Shown here piece by piece: positions 49,138 to 50,049 of a stretch of 50,049 nt of DNA; positions within the stretch are counted from its first letter, which is position 1; the number at the start of each line of letters is the position of its first letter. The stretch is from Hymenobacter jeongseonensis (lineage in GTDB: Bacteria; Bacteroidota; Bacteroidia; Cytophagales; Hymenobacteraceae). A program made the translations under genes and the position numbers. The DNA lies in contig NZ_JADQDQ010000017.1 in NCBI RefSeq assembly GCF_015694725.1, positions 1 through 50,049 of the forward strand, read 5' to 3'. The notes below the pieces were generated by a model. That model worked only from the letters and a program-made list of their open reading frames with translations, had not been told where the DNA came from and searched no databases.

Positions 49138-49746
49138 TTAAGCGGTTTTGCTTTGGGCCTTCTGCCTTTTTATCATCTCGCTTTTTGCAAGATGATAAAC
49201 CCTTTGCAGCTCCTCTTCGCTTTTCCTGGGATAGCTCCTTCTTAAATTGACCATAGCGTCATCTTCATCGCCTACCATCATTTTTGCATACCAATACATT
49301 TCTCCTAAAGTCGATAGAAAATCAGGGTCATTTAAGATGTTAGACAGTTGGTTTTCTACCTCATAACGTTCCGATGCCTCGGCTTGCAACGAATCTTTAC
49401 TCTTTTGAATCAAGACCGCTTCTTGCTCTCTAATATCCGCTAACTTGGCCAATCTGGCCTCCTCCGGCAATTGATTCGCCGCGTCTCTTTCGGGTTGTAA
49501 AGCCACATTGGCGGCAACCTGTGCCGCTACCCCCTGCGCGGTTTCAATAACATCCTTACGAAATGCCACTTTGACCCCGAAAGCCTCTCCATCGCTCACT
49601 CGATTCAGCAAGTCCCGAATTTCGGACTTAAAAAGGATAAGAAAGTATCCTGAAATATATAAGACAACCGCCGGCAGGGAGATTAGAACTTTCATGTATT
49701 CCAGGCAGAGCACTGGCAACGAGTATTCTGTTGGTGAGGCGTCCAT
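49138..49746 (-). CDS. Hypothetical protein with one TM segment and long coiled coil
   Basis: A 202-aa protein from the ATG at 49746. One TM helix at about residues 17-38 (VLISLPAVVLYISGYFLILF) is followed by a cytoplasmic or periplasmic helical part of about 150 residues with coiled-coil pattern (EEARLAKLADIREQEAVLIQKSKDSLQAE) and a basic C-terminus (KRQKAQSKTA). No family is recognised. It converges with the gene at 48549 and is AT-richer than average here. The frame to 49839 is over-extended. Confidence 0.6.
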   Translation of the reverse strand: MDASPTEYSLPVLCLEYMKVLISLPAVVLYISGYFLILFKSEIRDLLNRVSDGEAFGVKVAFRKDVIETAQGVAAQVAANVALQPERDAANQLPEEARLAKLADIREQEAVLIQKSKDSLQAEASERYEVENQLSNILNDPDFLSTLGEMYWYAKMMVGDEDDAMVNLRRSYPRKSEEELQRVYHLAKSEMIKRQKAQSKTA

Positions 49747-49935
49747 GATGGTTTGTGGATAAGGGCTGGCGGGTTTGAACAAATCTACCTTAAACCCGCA
49801 CAGTTCTACGCCAACAAAGCCCCCCCTTGGAACGTGCAATAAGGGGTGTCAAAAACGTCCCGCAAAAACCGTCTTCCCGGCCCCGAAAACGGCCCTGCCG
49901 AATTACGCCGAAAAGGGCTCCATTATTGGATGAGC

Positions 49936-50037
49936 GTACGAAAAACCACTCCTTCTCGAATAGCTCTGCTACCCCACCAACGGCCCCGAAAACGCGCGTT
50001 CTCGGGGCCTTGTTATGGCAGGTTTTTCGAACGTTCG
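49936..50037. repeat. Palindromic repeat of about 100 bp, copy 2
   Basis: Outer ends CGAAAAACC (49939-49947) and GGTTTTTCG (50021-50029) are perfect inverted repeats. The inner palindrome is at 49982-50009 (GGCCCCGA and its complement around AACGCGCGTT). It matches the copy at 47665 over most of its length. Confidence 0.75.
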
Positions 50038-50049
50038 CGAGCGCCGCTC

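Noticed and set aside
47665..50037. Palindromic repeats considered as integron attC sites
   Set aside because: The RYYYAAC/GTTRRRY core boxes were not found and no integron integrase is present; the genes between run in both directions.

Overview
The window looks like chromosomal DNA of a GC-rich Bacteroidota, most probably Hymenobacter or a close relative in the Cytophagales. This is inferred, not proven. The basis is GC-rich coding DNA, few Shine-Dalgarno sequences, several promoters of the Bacteroidota form (TTTG or TTG, a 19-20 bp spacer, then TAnnTTTG), single-domain response regulators paired with PAS kinases, and families such as DUF4394 and PorT-type barrels.

Layout. 0-1.8 kb: small hypothetical proteins, one with a paralogue at 30.5 kb. 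2.0-4.8 kb: two lytic modules of phage type, a four-gene ATGA-coupled minus-strand set with a GH24 lysozyme and a plus-strand membrane protein plus M15 peptidase. A 149-bp element with 18-bp inverted ends follows. 5.1-7.6 kb: kinase and response regulator. 7.8-9.9 kb: DUF983 and two AraC regulators. 10.4-10.75 kb: a relic zone with a 36-bp perfect palindrome, a probable group II intron fragment and a second palindrome. 10.8-13.1 kb: TMEM175-type channel, tandem ABM protein, a frameshifted gene and a lipoprotein. 13.1-22.9 kb: a long minus-strand run of redox enzymes (two SDRs, a secreted hydrolase, two LLM flavin enzymes, an NmrA protein, two F420-reductase-like paralogues) with AraC and ArsR regulators. 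23.1-27.4 kb: DUF72, a second kinase/regulator pair and two GAF proteins. 27.5-30.0 kb: umuD and umuC with an SOS-type promoter. 30.2-33.3 kb: small proteins, DUF389 and a third kinase. 33.6-42.2 kb: a probable mobile or defence island holding two HNH nucleases, an HTH-S24 repressor, a candidate ubiquitin-like protein ending in Gly-Gly next to a DUF4132 protein, an excisionase-like protein and a tyrosine integrase. 42.9-50 kb: tandem DUF4394, decayed genes (a barrel fragment and a RelA/SpoT gene with two in-frame stops), a lipoprotein, and a segment with a coiled-coil protein and 22-bp iterons between two copies of a roughly 100-bp palindromic repeat.

The best candidate for an undescribed system is the two-gene unit at 37177-40161. 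A 130-aa protein with a beta-grasp-like pattern ends in Leu-Val-Gly-Gly exactly at its stop codon. It is coupled by 3 nt to an 862-aa DUF4132 protein and has its own Bacteroidota-type promoter. No E1, E2 or deubiquitinase gene was seen nearby. Second-rank signals are the divergent S24-repressor/HNH cassette, the palindrome inside the umuD promoter, the iteron array at 48.3 kb, and a recurrent hairpin that ends at least five transcription units.
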